From positions 1-64,000 of the forward strand of contig NZ_JNFC01000056.1 in assembly GCF_000756385.1 (NCBI RefSeq): a stretch of DNA of 64,000 nt, given 5' to 3'. Below, in pieces: positions 24,334-34,300 of this stretch. Below the pieces are notes generated by a model that saw only the letters and a program-made list of their open reading frames with translations, searched no databases and was not told where the DNA came from. This DNA comes from Sphingopyxis sp. LC363 (GTDB taxonomy: Bacteria; Pseudomonadota; Alphaproteobacteria; Sphingomonadales; Sphingomonadaceae). Position 1 is the stretch's first letter. Each line of letters opens with the position of its first letter. Both the position numbers and the translations under genes were made by a program.

Positions 24334-27300
24334 ATGTCGCGTCTTTTCATCAATCGGCCGATCTTTGCCTGGGTGCTGGCGATCATCGTCATGCTCGGCG
24401 GCGTCGGCGCGCTTTTTTCGCTGCCGATCGAGCAATATCCCGACATCGCGCCGGCGCAGGTCAACATCCGCGCGAGCTACCCCGGCGCTTCGGCGGAAAC
24501 GATCGAGAACAGCGTCACGCAGGTACTCGAACAGCAACTGACCGGGATCGACGGCCTCCTTTATTTCAGCTCGCAGTCGAGTTCGCGCGGGCAGGCGAGC
24601 ATCACCGCGATCTTCGAGAAGGGCACCGACCCCGACATCGCGCAGGTGCAGGTCCAGAACAAGATTCAGTCGGCCGTCTCGCGCCTGCCGCAGCAGGTGC
24701 AAGCGCAGGGCGTGCGCGTCACCAAGTCCAATTCGGACACGCTACTGCTCGTCGGCGTCTATGACACCACCGATACCCGGTCCTTCCCCGATGTCGCCGA
24801 TTTCCTGTCGTCGAACATCCAGGACCCCCTGTCGCGCGTCGACGGCGTCGGCGATGTCAATGTGTTCGGGTCGCCGCACGCGATGCGCATCTGGCTCGAT
24901 CCACGGCGTCTTACCGCCGTGTCGCTGATGCCAAGCGACGTAATCTCGGCGATCACGGCACAGAACAGCGAAGTCGCCGCGGGCGACGTCGGCGGCCTGC
25001 CGGCGCCCGAGGGCCAGATGCTCAATGCGACGGTGACCGCCCAGTCGCGAATGCAGACGGTCGAAGAGTTCGAGAATATCGTCCTCAAGACGCTGCCCGA
25101 TGGATCGACGGTGCGGATCAAGGATGTCGCGCGGGTGGAGATCGGCGCCGAGAATTACAGCGCGATCGTGCGTATCAACGGACATCCGGGCGCCGGCATG
25201 TCGATCTCGCTGTCGCCGGGGTCGGACGCGCTCGAGACCGCCGACCGGGTCAAGGCCCGGATGGCGGAACTCGCCGCCGACTTCCCCGACGGCCTCACCT
25301 ACTCTTACGCCAACGATGCGACCGCCTTCATCAAACTGTCGGTCAGCGAGGTGCAGAAATCGCTGTTCGAGGCTATCCTGCTCGTCATCCTCGTGATGTT
25401 CGTCTTCCTGCAAAGCTGGCGCGCGGTGCTGATCCCCGCGATCGCGGTGCCCGTCGTACTGCTCGGCACCTTCGGCATTTTTTATCTGCTCGGGTTCAGC
25501 ATCAACACGCTCACCCTGTTCGGGCTGACGCTCGCGATCGGCCTGCTCGTCGATGACGCGATCGTCGTGGTCGAGAATGTCGAGCGCTTGATGGAAGAAA
25601 ATCCCGGCATGTCGGCGCGCGAGGCGACGATCCAGTCGATGAAGGAGCTGCAGGTCGCGCTGATCGCGATCGCGCTCGTGCTGTCGGCAGTGTTCCTGCC
25701 GATGGCCTTCTTCGGCGGGTCGACCGGCGTCATCTACCGGCAATTCTCGGTCACCATCATCTCGGCGATGATGCTGTCGGTGCTCGTCGCGCTGATCCTG
25801 AGCCCCGCGCTGACTTCAACCCTGCTCAAGCCGAAGAGCCATGACGCAGCGGCGAGCGGCGGGCGCTTCCCGCGCGTCCATGCTTTCCTCGAACGCGCGA
25901 AAAACGGTTTCAACACGCGCTTCGACCACGCGGTCTCCCGCTATGTCGGCAGCGTGACCAAGGTCGTCGACCGCAAATGGCTCTTCCTCGGCATCTATCT
26001 CCTGCTGCTCGCCGCGCTCGTTTTCCTCTTCCTGCGTCTGCCCAGCAGCTTCCTGCCCAACGAGGATCAGGGACGCGTTTCGGTCCAGTTCCGTCTGCCC
26101 GCCGGCGCCACGCAGGCACGCACGCTCGAAGTGCGCGACGAAATCGAAAAATATCTGCTGACGCAGGAGCAGGCGAACACCCAGACGCTGTTCCTGATCG
26201 CGGGCGGCGGCGGCGGCGCGGCGGCGGGCCAGAACACCGGCCAGGGCTATGTCAACCTCACTCATTGGGACGACCGGCCGGGCAAGGAAAATACCGCCGA
26301 TGCGATTGTCGATCGCGCGCGCAAGGCGCTGAGCGGCCTGCGCGACGCGCAGATCTTCGCGCTCGTCCCCGGCGCGGTGCGCGGCCTTGGCGATTCGTCG
26401 GGCTTCACGATGCAGCTCCAGAATCGCAGCGGGATGAGCCGCGCCGAATTCGCCGAAGCGCGCGACCGCCTGCTCGCGATGGCAAACGACAATCCGAAAC
26501 TCACGTCGGTACGCCTGTCCGACCTGCCCGACGTCGCGACGCTCAAGATCGACGTCGATACGCAGCGGCTGACGGCCTATGGCATCGACAATGCCGATGT
26601 GAATTCGACGCTCGCGACCGCGTGGGGCGGCCGCTACGTCAACGATTTCATCGACAAGGGGCGCGTCAAGCGCGTCTTTGTGCAGGGCGATGCCCCCTAT
26701 CGCGCCAAGCCCGAAGATCTCGGGCAATGGTTTGTCCGCTCGGCCGACGGCGAAATGTCGCCCTTCTCGGCCTTTGCCCGGACCGGCTGGTCGACGACGC
26801 CGAGCAGCAGCTCGCGCTTTCAGGGCGTGCCTGCCTTCGAAATCTCGGGCCAACCCGCCGCCGGCACCAGCTCGGGCGAGGCGATGGACGAGATGGAGCG
26901 CATGGCGAACCAAATCCCCGGCACCAGCGTCGCCTGGTCGGGCTCTTCCTATCAGGAACGCCTCTCGTCGGGACAGGCGCCCTTGCTTTACAGCCTGTCG
27001 CTGCTCGTCATCTTCCTCTGCCTCGCCGCGCTCTACGAAAGCTGGTCGATCCCGCTCGCGGTGCTGTGCGTCATCCCCTTGGGGTTGATCGGCGCGGTGT
27101 TCGCGGTGAATCTGCGCGGACTCGAGAATGACGTCTATCTCCAGATCGGTCTGCTCACGACGATGGGACTCGCGGCGAAGAACGCGATCCTGATGATCGA
27201 GTTCGCCGAGCAGGAAGAGAAAAAGGGCAAGCGCGTGATCGAGGCGGCGGTCGAGGCGGCGCGCATCCGTCTACGCCCGATCCTGATGACGAGCTTCGCT

Positions 27301-27531
27301 TTCATCTTCGGCGTGCTGCCGCTCGCGATCGCGACCGGCGCGGGCGCGAACAGCCGTGTCGCGATCGGCACCTCGGTGATCGGCGGCATGCTCACCGCCG
27401 CTTTCCTCGCGATCTTCTTCATCCCGCTCTTCTTCGTGCTCGTCCGCCGCGGCGTGCGCGACGGGCTCGCCGCGATGCGCGCGCGCTTCGGCAAGAGGAA
27501 GGACGGCGGGGCGGCCGAGGTGCCGGCATGA
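24334..27531 (+). CDS. RND multidrug efflux transporter, hydrophobe/amphiphile (HAE1/AcrB) family
   Basis: 1065 residues, the full AcrB/MexB length. The N-terminus MSRLFINRPIFAWVLAIIVM is the family start. The proton-relay aspartates are in TM4 (GLLVDDAIVVVENVERL, about Asp407/408). Late GLAAKNAILMIEFAEQ and RPILMTSFAFIFG are also conserved. It exports drugs or other amphiphilic compounds using the proton gradient. Its stop overlaps the outer-membrane factor start by four bases (ATGA). Confidence 0.95.
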   Translation: MSRLFINRPIFAWVLAIIVMLGGVGALFSLPIEQYPDIAPAQVNIRASYPGASAETIENSVTQVLEQQLTGIDGLLYFSSQSSSRGQASITAIFEKGTDPDIAQVQVQNKIQSAVSRLPQQVQAQGVRVTKSNSDTLLLVGVYDTTDTRSFPDVADFLSSNIQDPLSRVDGVGDVNVFGSPHAMRIWLDPRRLTAVSLMPSDVISAITAQNSEVAAGDVGGLPAPEGQMLNATVTAQSRMQTVEEFENIVLKTLPDGSTVRIKDVARVEIGAENYSAIVRINGHPGAGMSISLSPGSDALETADRVKARMAELAADFPDGLTYSYANDATAFIKLSVSEVQKSLFEAILLVILVMFVFLQSWRAVLIPAIAVPVVLLGTFGIFYLLGFSINTLTLFGLTLAIGLLVDDAIVVVENVERLMEENPGMSAREATIQSMKELQVALIAIALVLSAVFLPMAFFGGSTGVIYRQFSVTIISAMMLSVLVALILSPALTSTLLKPKSHDAAASGGRFPRVHAFLERAKNGFNTRFDHAVSRYVGSVTKVVDRKWLFLGIYLLLLAALVFLFLRLPSSFLPNEDQGRVSVQFRLPAGATQARTLEVRDEIEKYLLTQEQANTQTLFLIAGGGGGAAAGQNTGQGYVNLTHWDDRPGKENTADAIVDRARKALSGLRDAQIFALVPGAVRGLGDSSGFTMQLQNRSGMSRAEFAEARDRLLAMANDNPKLTSVRLSDLPDVATLKIDVDTQRLTAYGIDNADVNSTLATAWGGRYVNDFIDKGRVKRVFVQGDAPYRAKPEDLGQWFVRSADGEMSPFSAFARTGWSTTPSSSSRFQGVPAFEISGQPAAGTSSGEAMDEMERMANQIPGTSVAWSGSSYQERLSSGQAPLLYSLSLLVIFLCLAALYESWSIPLAVLCVIPLGLIGAVFAVNLRGLENDVYLQIGLLTTMGLAAKNAILMIEFAEQEEKKGKRVIEAAVEAARIRLRPILMTSFAFIFGVLPLAIATGAGANSRVAIGTSVIGGMLTAAFLAIFFIPLFFVLVRRGVRDGLAAMRARFGKRKDGGAAEVPA

Positions 27532-28943
27532 CCGGCGCGCGCGCCCTCCTGATCGTGAGCACGCTCGCGCTCGCCGGCTGCTCGCTCGCGCCCAAGACGG
27601 TGCTGCCGGCGCCGCCGGTCCCGCAAAGCTGGCCGGTCGGCGACGCCTATCTGCTGCAAAGCGAAGCGGCGCTGCCGATCCTCTCCTACAAAAGCGTCTT
27701 CACCGACCCGCGGCTGCAGGCGCTGACCGAGCAGGCGCTGAGCGGCAACCGCGACCTGCGCACCGCCTATGCCAATGTCGCCGCGGCGCGCGCGCAGGTG
27801 CGCGTCACGCGCTCGGCGCAATTCCCCGAACTCGGCGTAACGGTTGGCGCGGGCTATTCGGACGGCGGCGGCAGCGGCAACGGGAATGGTAGCGGCGACT
27901 TCTCGCTGCGCGGCGGCGTCACCGCGTTCGAACTCGACCTGTTCGGCCGTCTCGCCAACGCGACCGAGGCCGACCGCAACCGCGCGCTTGCGACCGAGGC
28001 CGCGTCGCGCACGGTGCGCCTCGCGCTGATCGCGGGTCTCGCCGAGGCCTGGGCGGCCTATGGCGCCGACCGCGACCTGCTCAAAATCGCCGAGGACACC
28101 GCCGCCAACGCGCGCGAAAGCGTGCGGCTCACCCAGGCACGGCTCGACGGCGGCGTCGCGCCGCGCACCGACCTGCGCCAGGCCGAACAGATTCTCGCGA
28201 CCGCCGAGGATTCGATCGCGCAGCAACGAACCGCGCTTGCGCAGGACGAGAACCTCATTCGCCTGCTCGTCGGCGGCGACGTCGACCGCGCGCTGCTGCC
28301 CGCGAGCCTGACCGAAGTCACGCCGTCGGTCGTGTCGCTGCCCGCAGGGGTCAGCTCCGAAATCCTGCTCCGCCGCCCCGACGTGATCGAGGCCGAATAT
28401 GATCTGCGCGCCGCCAACGCCGACATCGGCGTCGCGCGCGCGCGGCTCTTCCCGTCGATCTCGCTCACCGGATTGCTCGGTTTCGCGAGTGACGCGCTCG
28501 GTAGCCTGTTCGACAGCGGATCGTTCAGCTGGTCGGCGGGCGGCGACGCGACGGCGACGATTTTCGACGCCGGCGGGCGCCGCGCCGGGGTCGCCGTCAG
28601 CGAGGCGCAGCGCGACGTCGCACTCGCGGGCTATGAAGGCGCGATCCAGACCGCCTTTCGCGAGGTCGCCGACGCGCTCGCGGTGCAGGGCACGATTTCC
28701 GAACGCGTCCGCGCCGCCGCAGCGAATAGCGAAGCCGCCGCCGATACCGCGACGCTGACCGACGCGCGCTACAAGGGCGGCGTCGACAGCTTCCTTGCCA
28801 GCCTCGACGCCCAGCGCAGCCTCTATTCGGCGCGGCGCAGCGAGATCGCGACCCAGCTGCTGCTCGTCCAGACCCGAATCGCACTGTTCCGCGCATTGGG
28901 CGGCGACAGCAGCGCGGGCACGGCGGCGCCTGCACCCCAATAG
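27528..28943 (+). CDS. Outer-membrane factor lipoprotein, NodT/OprM type
   Basis: 471 residues with lipobox LALAGCS near residue 20. Two tandem outer-membrane efflux repeats with long coiled helices are visible (GNRDLRTAYANVAAARAQV; second half RRPDVIEAEYDLRAANADI). It forms the TolC-like trimeric exit duct for the RND pump. Translationally coupled to the pump gene. A REP-like element follows the operon. Confidence 0.93.
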   Translation: MTGARALLIVSTLALAGCSLAPKTVLPAPPVPQSWPVGDAYLLQSEAALPILSYKSVFTDPRLQALTEQALSGNRDLRTAYANVAAARAQVRVTRSAQFPELGVTVGAGYSDGGGSGNGNGSGDFSLRGGVTAFELDLFGRLANATEADRNRALATEAASRTVRLALIAGLAEAWAAYGADRDLLKIAEDTAANARESVRLTQARLDGGVAPRTDLRQAEQILATAEDSIAQQRTALAQDENLIRLLVGGDVDRALLPASLTEVTPSVVSLPAGVSSEILLRRPDVIEAEYDLRAANADIGVARARLFPSISLTGLLGFASDALGSLFDSGSFSWSAGGDATATIFDAGGRRAGVAVSEAQRDVALAGYEGAIQTAFREVADALAVQGTISERVRAAAANSEAAADTATLTDARYKGGVDSFLASLDAQRSLYSARRSEIATQLLLVQTRIALFRALGGDSSAGTAAPAPQ

Positions 28944-28980
28944 CTTCGTCACCCTCTAAAGAGACACGTGGCTCGTTAGA

Positions 28981-29040
28981 CTTGATCCGGGGTCCACGAC
29001 CACGCCGCCGGAATGGATGCCGGATCAGTCCGGCATGACG
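28981..29040. repeat. REP-like repeat downstream of the efflux operon
   Basis: Contains CTTGATCCGG at the left and the perfect hairpin ATGCCGGA-tcag-TCCGGCAT at 29017-29036. The hairpin arms are identical to those of the element between kduI and kduD. Confidence 0.65.
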
Positions 29041-29063
29041 ATCAGGGGCGATATCGACTCATC

Positions 29064-29094
29064 TTGACAATAGCCCCCGCTCGCACGCTAATAG
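29064..29094 (+). promoter_or_regulatory. Candidate imuA promoter
   Basis: TTGACA at 29064-29069 and TAATAG at 29089-29094 with a 19-bp spacer. The spacing is long, but the -10 box abuts the LexA box, as expected for an SOS-repressed promoter. Confidence 0.4.
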
Positions 29095-29108
29095 AACATA
29101 TCAGGAAC
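29094..29108. promoter_or_regulatory. LexA (SOS) box
   Basis: GAAC-atatcag-GAAC, the alphaproteobacterial LexA operator form GAAC-N7-GAAC. It ends two bases before the imuA ATG, so bound LexA would block the promoter of imuA-imuB-dnaE2. Confidence 0.85.
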
Positions 29109-29110
29109 AA

Positions 29111-29902
29111 ATGATGCGCGAGTCGTCTCACCCTCTCGCCGGGCTGCGCCAACGCATCGCCCGGATCGCCGCCAGCGACGGCGTGGAAAGCCGCCGGGGC
29201 GAAGGCTGGCTGGCGAGCGGCCACGCGCGCTTCGACGACGCGTTCGGCGGTGGGCTCGCGGTCGGACGCACCCATGAATTTTTCGCCGCCGACGCGCTCG
29301 ATGCGACGAGCGCCGCCGCCTTCGCGGCGCTCGTCGCGCTGCGCACGCCGGGCAAGGCGCCACTGATCTGGCTGCGTACAAGCGACGCCGGCAAGCGCAG
29401 CGGCCATATCTACGCCCCCGGCATCGCCGAACTCGGCGGCGATCCCGACCGGCTGCTCCTCGTCGAGGCGGCCGACCCCAAGATGCTGCTCGCCTGTGCG
29501 AACGATGCGATTCGCTGCGCGGGGTCGGCGGCGGTGATCGTCGAAAGCTGGGGAAAATTCCCTTTGCTCGACCTCACTGCCGGCCGCCGCCTTGCACTCG
29601 GCGCGCGCGATGCGGGCACCACTCTGCTGATGCTCCGCCTGAATGCCGTGCCGACGCCGAGCGTCGCCGAAACGCGCTGGAGCGTCGCCGCCGCGCCCTC
29701 GCACGCGCTCGAGGCCAATGCCCCCGGCGCGCCCGCCTTCGACCTCGAACTGCTGCGCTGGCGAGCCGGCCCCGCGGGGACGCGCTGGCGACTGGACTGG
29801 AACCATGACGAGAAATGCTTCGGAGAAGCGGCGCTATCTGGCGCTCTTCTTCCCCTTCCTGCCCGCCGAGCGATGGCTTCGCACCGCGCCGCGGCCGCCT
29901 GA
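29111..29902 (+). CDS. imuA: ImuA, RecA-like component of the SOS mutasome
   Basis: 263 residues. The RecA/SulA-like fold is seen in RFDDAFGGGLAVGRTHEFFA (where RecA has its P-loop region, degenerate here), IWLRT and LLLVEAADPKMLL. ImuA acts with ImuB and DnaE2 in damage-induced mutagenesis. It is first in the cassette and directly downstream of the LexA box. Two adjacent ATGs (29111, 29114) are possible starts. The 3' end overlaps imuB by 98 bp in another frame; the last ~20 residues (Ala/Arg-rich) may be unconserved. Confidence 0.85.
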   Translation: MMRESSHPLAGLRQRIARIAASDGVESRRGEGWLASGHARFDDAFGGGLAVGRTHEFFAADALDATSAAAFAALVALRTPGKAPLIWLRTSDAGKRSGHIYAPGIAELGGDPDRLLLVEAADPKMLLACANDAIRCAGSAAVIVESWGKFPLLDLTAGRRLALGARDAGTTLLMLRLNAVPTPSVAETRWSVAAAPSHALEANAPGAPAFDLELLRWRAGPAGTRWRLDWNHDEKCFGEAALSGALLPLPARRAMASHRAAAA

Positions 29903-31343
29903 CGCCCCGCTCGTCTTCGCCGAGAAGCAGCGCGGCGCGATGCGCCTCGCGAGCGTCGATGCGGCGGCGCTCGCGGTCGGGCTGCGGCCCGGCATGCCGC
30001 TCGCCGATGCGCGGGCGCAGGTCGGCGAGCTTATGGTCGTTCCGCACGATCCGGTGCTCGATGCGGAATGGCTCGACCGGCTCGCGCAGGGCTCTGCGCG
30101 CTACACGCCGCTCGTCGCGCTCGACGCGCCCGACGGGCTGATCCTCGACATCGCGGGCGCCGCGCATCTCTTCGGCGACGAGGCGGGACTGATCGCCGAC
30201 GTCGAGATGCGCCTCGCGCGCCTTGGCATGACGCTGCGCCACGCGCTCGGCCCGACCGCCGACGCCGCCCGCGCGCTCGCGCGTTATCAGGCGCGCCCCG
30301 CTCCCGACGAAGCCAGCGCGATTCGCCGCCTGCCCGTCGCCGCGCTCGAACTCGAAGCCGAGGCGACGACCGCGCTCGTCCGCGCAGGATTGAAGACGAT
30401 CGGCGACCTTGCGAGCCGCCCGATGGCGAACCTCGCCGCGCGCTTCGGCGCCGATGCCGCGATGGCGCTGCGCCGCATATTGGGCGATTCGCCAAGCCCG
30501 CTCGACCCGCGCGTGACGCCACCGCCGGTCGCCGCCGAACGCCGCTTCGCCGAGCCGCTCGGCAGCACGGTACACGCGACCAAAGTCCTCACCGAACTCG
30601 CCGCCGAAGCCATTGAGGAGCTTGGCGAACGCGGCAAGGGTGGGCGCCATTTCCGCGCGACCTTCTTTCGCAGCGACGGCCTCGCGCGGACGATCGCGAT
30701 CGAGACCGGGCACCCGACGCGCGACGCCGGGCTCGTCATGCGCCTGTTCGCCGAGCGCATGGACGGCCTCGCCGACCCGCTCGACCCCGGTTTCGGCTTC
30801 GACATGATCCGCCTCGCGGTACCGCGGATCGAGGCGCTCGGCGCGAGCCAGCTGGGGCTCGAGGGCGGCGCGGTCAAGGAGGCTGCGATCGACGAACTCG
30901 CCGACCGGCTCGCGACGCGGCTCGGGCGCGGGCGCGTGCGACGGCTGCGTCCCGCCGACACGCATATCCCCGAACAGGCGCAGCTCGAACTGCCCGCGAT
31001 CGACGCGCCCGCGCCGCTGCCCTGGCAGGCGCCCGAGCCGGGCGAACCGCCGACGCGTCCCTTCCACCTCTTCGACCCGCCGCAGCCGATCGAGGTGATC
31101 GCCGAGGTCCCCGACGGCCCGCCGCAGCGTTTCCGCTGGCGCCGCGCCTTCCATGCGATCCGCCGCTACGAAGGCCCCGAACGCATCGCCGCCGAATGGT
31201 GGCGGCGCCGTGACAATGGCGGGCTGACGCGCGACTATTACCGCGTCGAGGATGCGCAGGGCCGCCGCTTCTGGCTCTTCCGCCACGGCCTCTACGACGA
31301 AAAGCCCGACCCGCGCTGGTATATCCACGGGGTCTTCGCATGA
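29805..31343 (+). CDS. imuB: ImuB, catalytically inactive Y-family polymerase homologue
   Basis: About 512 residues. The Y-family layout is kept (SVDAAALAVGLRPGMPLADARA, a helix-hairpin-helix near AGLKTIGDLASRP), but the N-terminal active-site acid is replaced: the first strand reads LALFFPFLPAE. This is the normal state for ImuB, which works as a hub between the beta clamp, ImuA and DnaE2. QLELP near residue 395 could be the clamp-binding peptide. The ATG at 29805 gives MTRNASEKRRYLALFF, which places the first beta-strand correctly; the open frame upstream is inside imuA. The stop overlaps the dnaE2 ATG (ATGA). Confidence 0.9.
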   Translation: MTRNASEKRRYLALFFPFLPAERWLRTAPRPPDAPLVFAEKQRGAMRLASVDAAALAVGLRPGMPLADARAQVGELMVVPHDPVLDAEWLDRLAQGSARYTPLVALDAPDGLILDIAGAAHLFGDEAGLIADVEMRLARLGMTLRHALGPTADAARALARYQARPAPDEASAIRRLPVAALELEAEATTALVRAGLKTIGDLASRPMANLAARFGADAAMALRRILGDSPSPLDPRVTPPPVAAERRFAEPLGSTVHATKVLTELAAEAIEELGERGKGGRHFRATFFRSDGLARTIAIETGHPTRDAGLVMRLFAERMDGLADPLDPGFGFDMIRLAVPRIEALGASQLGLEGGAVKEAAIDELADRLATRLGRGRVRRLRPADTHIPEQAQLELPAIDAPAPLPWQAPEPGEPPTRPFHLFDPPQPIEVIAEVPDGPPQRFRWRRAFHAIRRYEGPERIAAEWWRRRDNGGLTRDYYRVEDAQGRRFWLFRHGLYDEKPDPRWYIHGVFA

Positions 31344-34300
31344 GCGAGGCATCCGAAACCGAGCCCGGCTTCGCCGAGCTGGTCGCCGCGACCAACTACA
31401 GCTTCTTGCGCGGCGCCTCGCATCCCGCCGACATGGTTGCGGAAGCGCTGGCGCTCGGCATGAAGGGCATCGGCATCGCGGACCGCAACAGTGTCGCGGG
31501 GGTGGTGCGGGCGTGGGCTTTTTTGAAGGAACAGCAGGTCAAACAGCCCGAGATGGTGAAGGACTTCCGGCTCGTGGTCGGGGCAAGGCTCGTCTTCGCC
31601 GACGGCACTCCCGACATCGTCGCCTATCCCGTCGATCGCCAAGGCTGGGGACGACTGACGCGCCTTCTGTCGACCGGAAACCTGCGCGCGCAAAAGGGCG
31701 ACTGCATTCTCCATCTCGAAGACCTGCTCGATCATTGCGACGATCTCCTCCTCATCGCGATGGAAGGCGACGAGGAGTTGCTCCGCACCCTCAAAAGCAA
31801 GCGGCCGAAGTCGGTCTGGCTGGCCGCCACGATGCCGCAATCGGGCGCCGACGCGCGCCGGCTGGCCGAACTCCAGCGCGTGTCGGCGGCAACCGGCGTT
31901 CCCCTGCTCGCGACCAACGACGCACTTTATGCAACCAAGAAACAGCGCCCGCTTCACGATATCATCACCTGCATCCGCGAAGGCACGACGATCTCGAAAG
32001 CCGGCAAGCTGCTTCGCGCCAATGGCGAGCGTTATCTGAAAGCGCCCGCCGAGATGAAACGCCTGTTCGAGGGTTATCCGAAGGCAATCGAAGCAAGCAC
32101 AAGGCTGCTCGCACGCATCGGCTTTCGCCTCGAAGACTTGCAATATGAATATCCGCACGAGCCGGTGCCGCTGGGGTGGAAGCCCTTCAACTATCTCCAT
32201 CATCTGGTGAAGACCGCTGCGGAGGAGCGGTATGGCACGCCGCTGAAGCCGAAAATTCGCAAGCTCATCGGCAATGAGCTCCGCCTGATCCGGCGTCGGA
32301 ACTATGTCTATTATTTCCTGACCGTCTATGATCTCGTCCGCTTCGCCCGCGCGCAGGAACCGCCGATCCTGTGCCAAGGTCGCGGATCGGCTGCCAATTC
32401 GATCGTCTGTTTTTTGCTGGGTGTCACGTCGGTCGATCCCGACGAGCATAAGCTGCTTTTCTCACGCTTCGTGTCAGCCGAGCGCGACGAGCCGCCCGAT
32501 ATCGACGTCGATTTCGAACATGAGCGGCGCGAGGAGGTTATCCAATATATCTACGACCGTTATACGCGCGATCGCGCCGCGATCGCCGCGACCGTCATCC
32601 ACTATCGGCCGCGCAGTACAATCCGCGAGGTCGGCAAGGCGCTGGGTCTCAGCGAGGATGTCACCGCGCGGCTCGCCGACACAAGCTGGGGGAGCTGGGG
32701 CGACGAGGTACCGGTTGAACGCCTCGTTGAGGCAGGTCTCAATCCACACAATGGCGAGATCGAACGGCTGCACCGTTTCGTCGGCGAACTGCTCAAGGCG
32801 CCGCGCCATCTATCGCAGCATGTCGGCGGGTTTGTGCTGACCGAAGGGCGGCTTGACGAACTCGTCCCGATTCACAACGCTGCGATGGAGGATCGCACCT
32901 TCATCGAGTGGGACAAGGACGACATCGACGCGCTCGGTCTGATGAAGGTCGATGTGCTCGCGCTCGGCATGCTGACCTGCATCCGTAAATGTTACGACCT
33001 GATGCGCGAACATGGGCTGGGCGATTACACGCTGGAACTCGACATCGATTGCAAGGACGAAGCCGTCTACAAAATGCTCCAGCGCGGCGACAGCATCGGC
33101 GTGTTCCAGGTCGAGAGCCGGGCGCAAATCAACATGCTGCCGCGATTAAAGCCTGAAAAATTCTACGATCTGGTTGTGCAGGTTGCGATCGTTCGCCCGG
33201 GTCCTATCGAAGGCGACATGGTCCACCCCTATCTGCGTCGACGCAACAAGGAGGAGAAAGTAGAATATCCTTCCCCCTCTCCTCAATATCCCCAAGATGA
33301 ACTCGTCGATGTTCTGGGCGACACCTACGGCGTTCCACTCTTCCAGGAACAGGCGATGAAACTCGCTATCGTCGCGGCAGACTTCACTCCCGAGGAAGCG
33401 AATGGACTGCGGCGCGCCATGGCAACGTTTCGTAATGTGGGCACGATCGACAATTTCCGGGAGAAGATGGTCGGGGGCATGGTGCGTCGTGGCTACAAGC
33501 AGGATTTCGCCGAACGCTGTTTCAAGCAAATCGAGGGCTTCGGCAGCTATGGTTTTCCCGAAAGCCATGCGCAATCCTTTGCGCGGCTCGTCTATGTCTC
33601 CTCATGGATCAAGCATTACCATCCCGCGGTCTTCGCGTGCGGCATCCTCAATTCGCAGCCGATGGGCTTTTACGCCCCCGCGCAGCTCGTGCGCGATGCG
33701 CGCGAGCATGGGGTCGAGGTGCGCGCGGTCGATGTGAATGCGAGCGACTGGGACAACAGCCTCGAACGAAAGGACGACGGCAGCCTCGCGTTGCGGCTCG
33801 GCTTTCGGCAGGTCGACGGGTTTCGCGAAGAGTGGGCGGCGCAGATCGCTTTGGCGCGCACTACGCCTTTCGCTTCGATCGAGGAACTCGCACGCCGCGC
33901 CAATCTGCCGTCGCGCGCGCTGCGCCTTCTCGCCGATGCCGATGCGTGCCGCTCGATGGGGCTCGACCGGCGTCCGGCGCTGTGGGATGCGCGGCGCGTT
34001 CGGCAGGGCGTGCTGCCGCTGTTCGCCGCCGCCGAGGCGAACGAACTCGGCTTCGAGGAGGATGCCGCACTGCCGCCGACGCCGATGGTCGAGCATGTGC
34101 TCACCGACTATCAGACGACGCGCTTGTCGCTGAAAGGCCATCCGATGGCATTCTTGCGCGATGATTTCGAGCGCGAAGGCGTGCTGAGCGCGGCCGGGGT
34201 CGCGGCGGCGAAGAACGGATCGATCGTGCGCACCGCCGGCGTCGTGCTGATCCGCCAGCGACCCGGCAAAGGCAATGCGATCTTCATCACGCTCGAGGAT

